64,000 nt of DNA from Bradyrhizobium sp. AZCC 1721 (GTDB taxonomy: Bacteria > Pseudomonadota > Alphaproteobacteria > Rhizobiales > Xanthobacteraceae), in NCBI RefSeq assembly GCF_036924715.1, contig NZ_JAZHSB010000001.1, forward strand, positions 3,339,001 to 3,403,000, read 5' to 3'. This document shows, piece after piece, positions 63,782-64,000 of the stretch. Below the pieces are notes generated by a model. That model had not been told where the DNA came from, did not search any database, and was given only the letters and a program-made list of their open reading frames with translations. A program made the translations under genes and the position numbers. Numbering within the stretch: position 1 is the first letter of the stretch; the number at the start of each line of letters is the position of its first letter.

Positions 63782-63961
63782 CTAGCGATCCTGCTGATAG
63801 CCCTGATGAGTCGTGTTCTGAGCGGTGTTGCCCTGTTGCCCCTGCTCACGGGTATTTTCAACGCGGCCGCCCTTCCGAACTTCATGGGCGTTGCCGGATT
63901 TCGGATCGCCTGTACCCTTGTGGCTTTGATTGTCCTGCGGCACGGGCGGAGGTCTGGTCAT
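63782..63961 (-). CDS. Small hydrophilic protein, first of four
   Basis: The ATG at 63961 is preceded by GGGAG six bases upstream. The 59-residue product is rich in Gln, Asn, Gly and Thr (MTRPPPVPQDNQSHKGTGD, then GQQGNTAQNTTHQGYQQDR) and has no hydrophobic segment. It heads a run of four genes on this strand that encode similar short hydrophilic proteins. The promoter would lie at or beyond the window edge. Confidence 0.72.
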   Translation of the reverse strand: MTRPPPVPQDNQSHKGTGDPKSGNAHEVRKGGRVENTREQGQQGNTAQNTTHQGYQQDR

Positions 63962-64000
63962 TGCTCGCTCCCGTTGTTGATTGCTTTTGTGCTGCAAGAC

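Overview
The window looks like chromosomal DNA of a Bradyrhizobium-type alphaproteobacterium (order Hyphomicrobiales). This is inferred from the very high G+C codon use, a eukaryote-type glutamine synthetase II behind a sigma-54 promoter, the hdaA/ppk/ppx neighbourhood, two FcbT-like TRAP transporters, and several short proteins and extragenic palindromes that I associate from memory with Bradyrhizobium. No rRNA, tRNA, CRISPR array, transposase or prophage gene was found.

Layout. 1-2271: the end of a TRAP solute transport operon (dctP tail, dctQ, dctM). 2361-10517: housekeeping block with ppx and ppk (polyphosphate), an Hda-like DnaA regulator, a CDP-alcohol phosphatidyltransferase, purM-purN, a Fax/metaxin-type GST and a cold shock protein. 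10863-25804: autotransporter barrel, rhodanese, a CMD-family protein with a divergent AraC regulator, rnd, selO, aspS, a long membrane-anchored protein, malic enzyme and DoxX. 25812-29009: a second complete TRAP operon on the minus strand, paralogous to the first. 29143-38451: envelope and secreted proteins (NodB-type deacetylase, exported glutathione peroxidase, L,D-transpeptidase, CreA, small exported proteins), then a MocR regulator divergent from a PNPOx-like protein and an M20 peptidase. 39808-44532: a perfect inverted repeat, an orphan BtuF-like protein, a thioesterase, and an aldoxime dehydratase/nitrilase/AraC cluster that would convert aldoxime to nitrile to acid. 44724-57312: an accessory stretch with a frameshifted GNAT, DUF2161, SDR, tyrosine phosphatase, CYTH-CHAD, MliC, glnII, a ModA-like protein and YdcZ. 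57309-60939: a TonB receptor/PepSY iron-uptake operon. 61234-63961: a pseudo-HtrA coupled to a LuxR-type regulator and four consecutive small hydrophilic proteins.

The most unusual signal is a set of three paralogous proteins (46751-47464, 54359-55108, 56608-57312), each made of two tandem GrlR-like lipocalin-type halves. One of them probably shares a transcript with a ModA-like binding protein that has no signal peptide. A second candidate is the HtrA-like protein that has lost its catalytic His and Ser and overlaps a LuxR-type regulator. Other points of interest are a 36-residue membrane protein with a GTG start, a 39-residue ORF bracketed by twin hairpins, and a partial duplication of the mliC promoter and leader. 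Functions are assigned from motifs and memory of protein families; no database search was possible.
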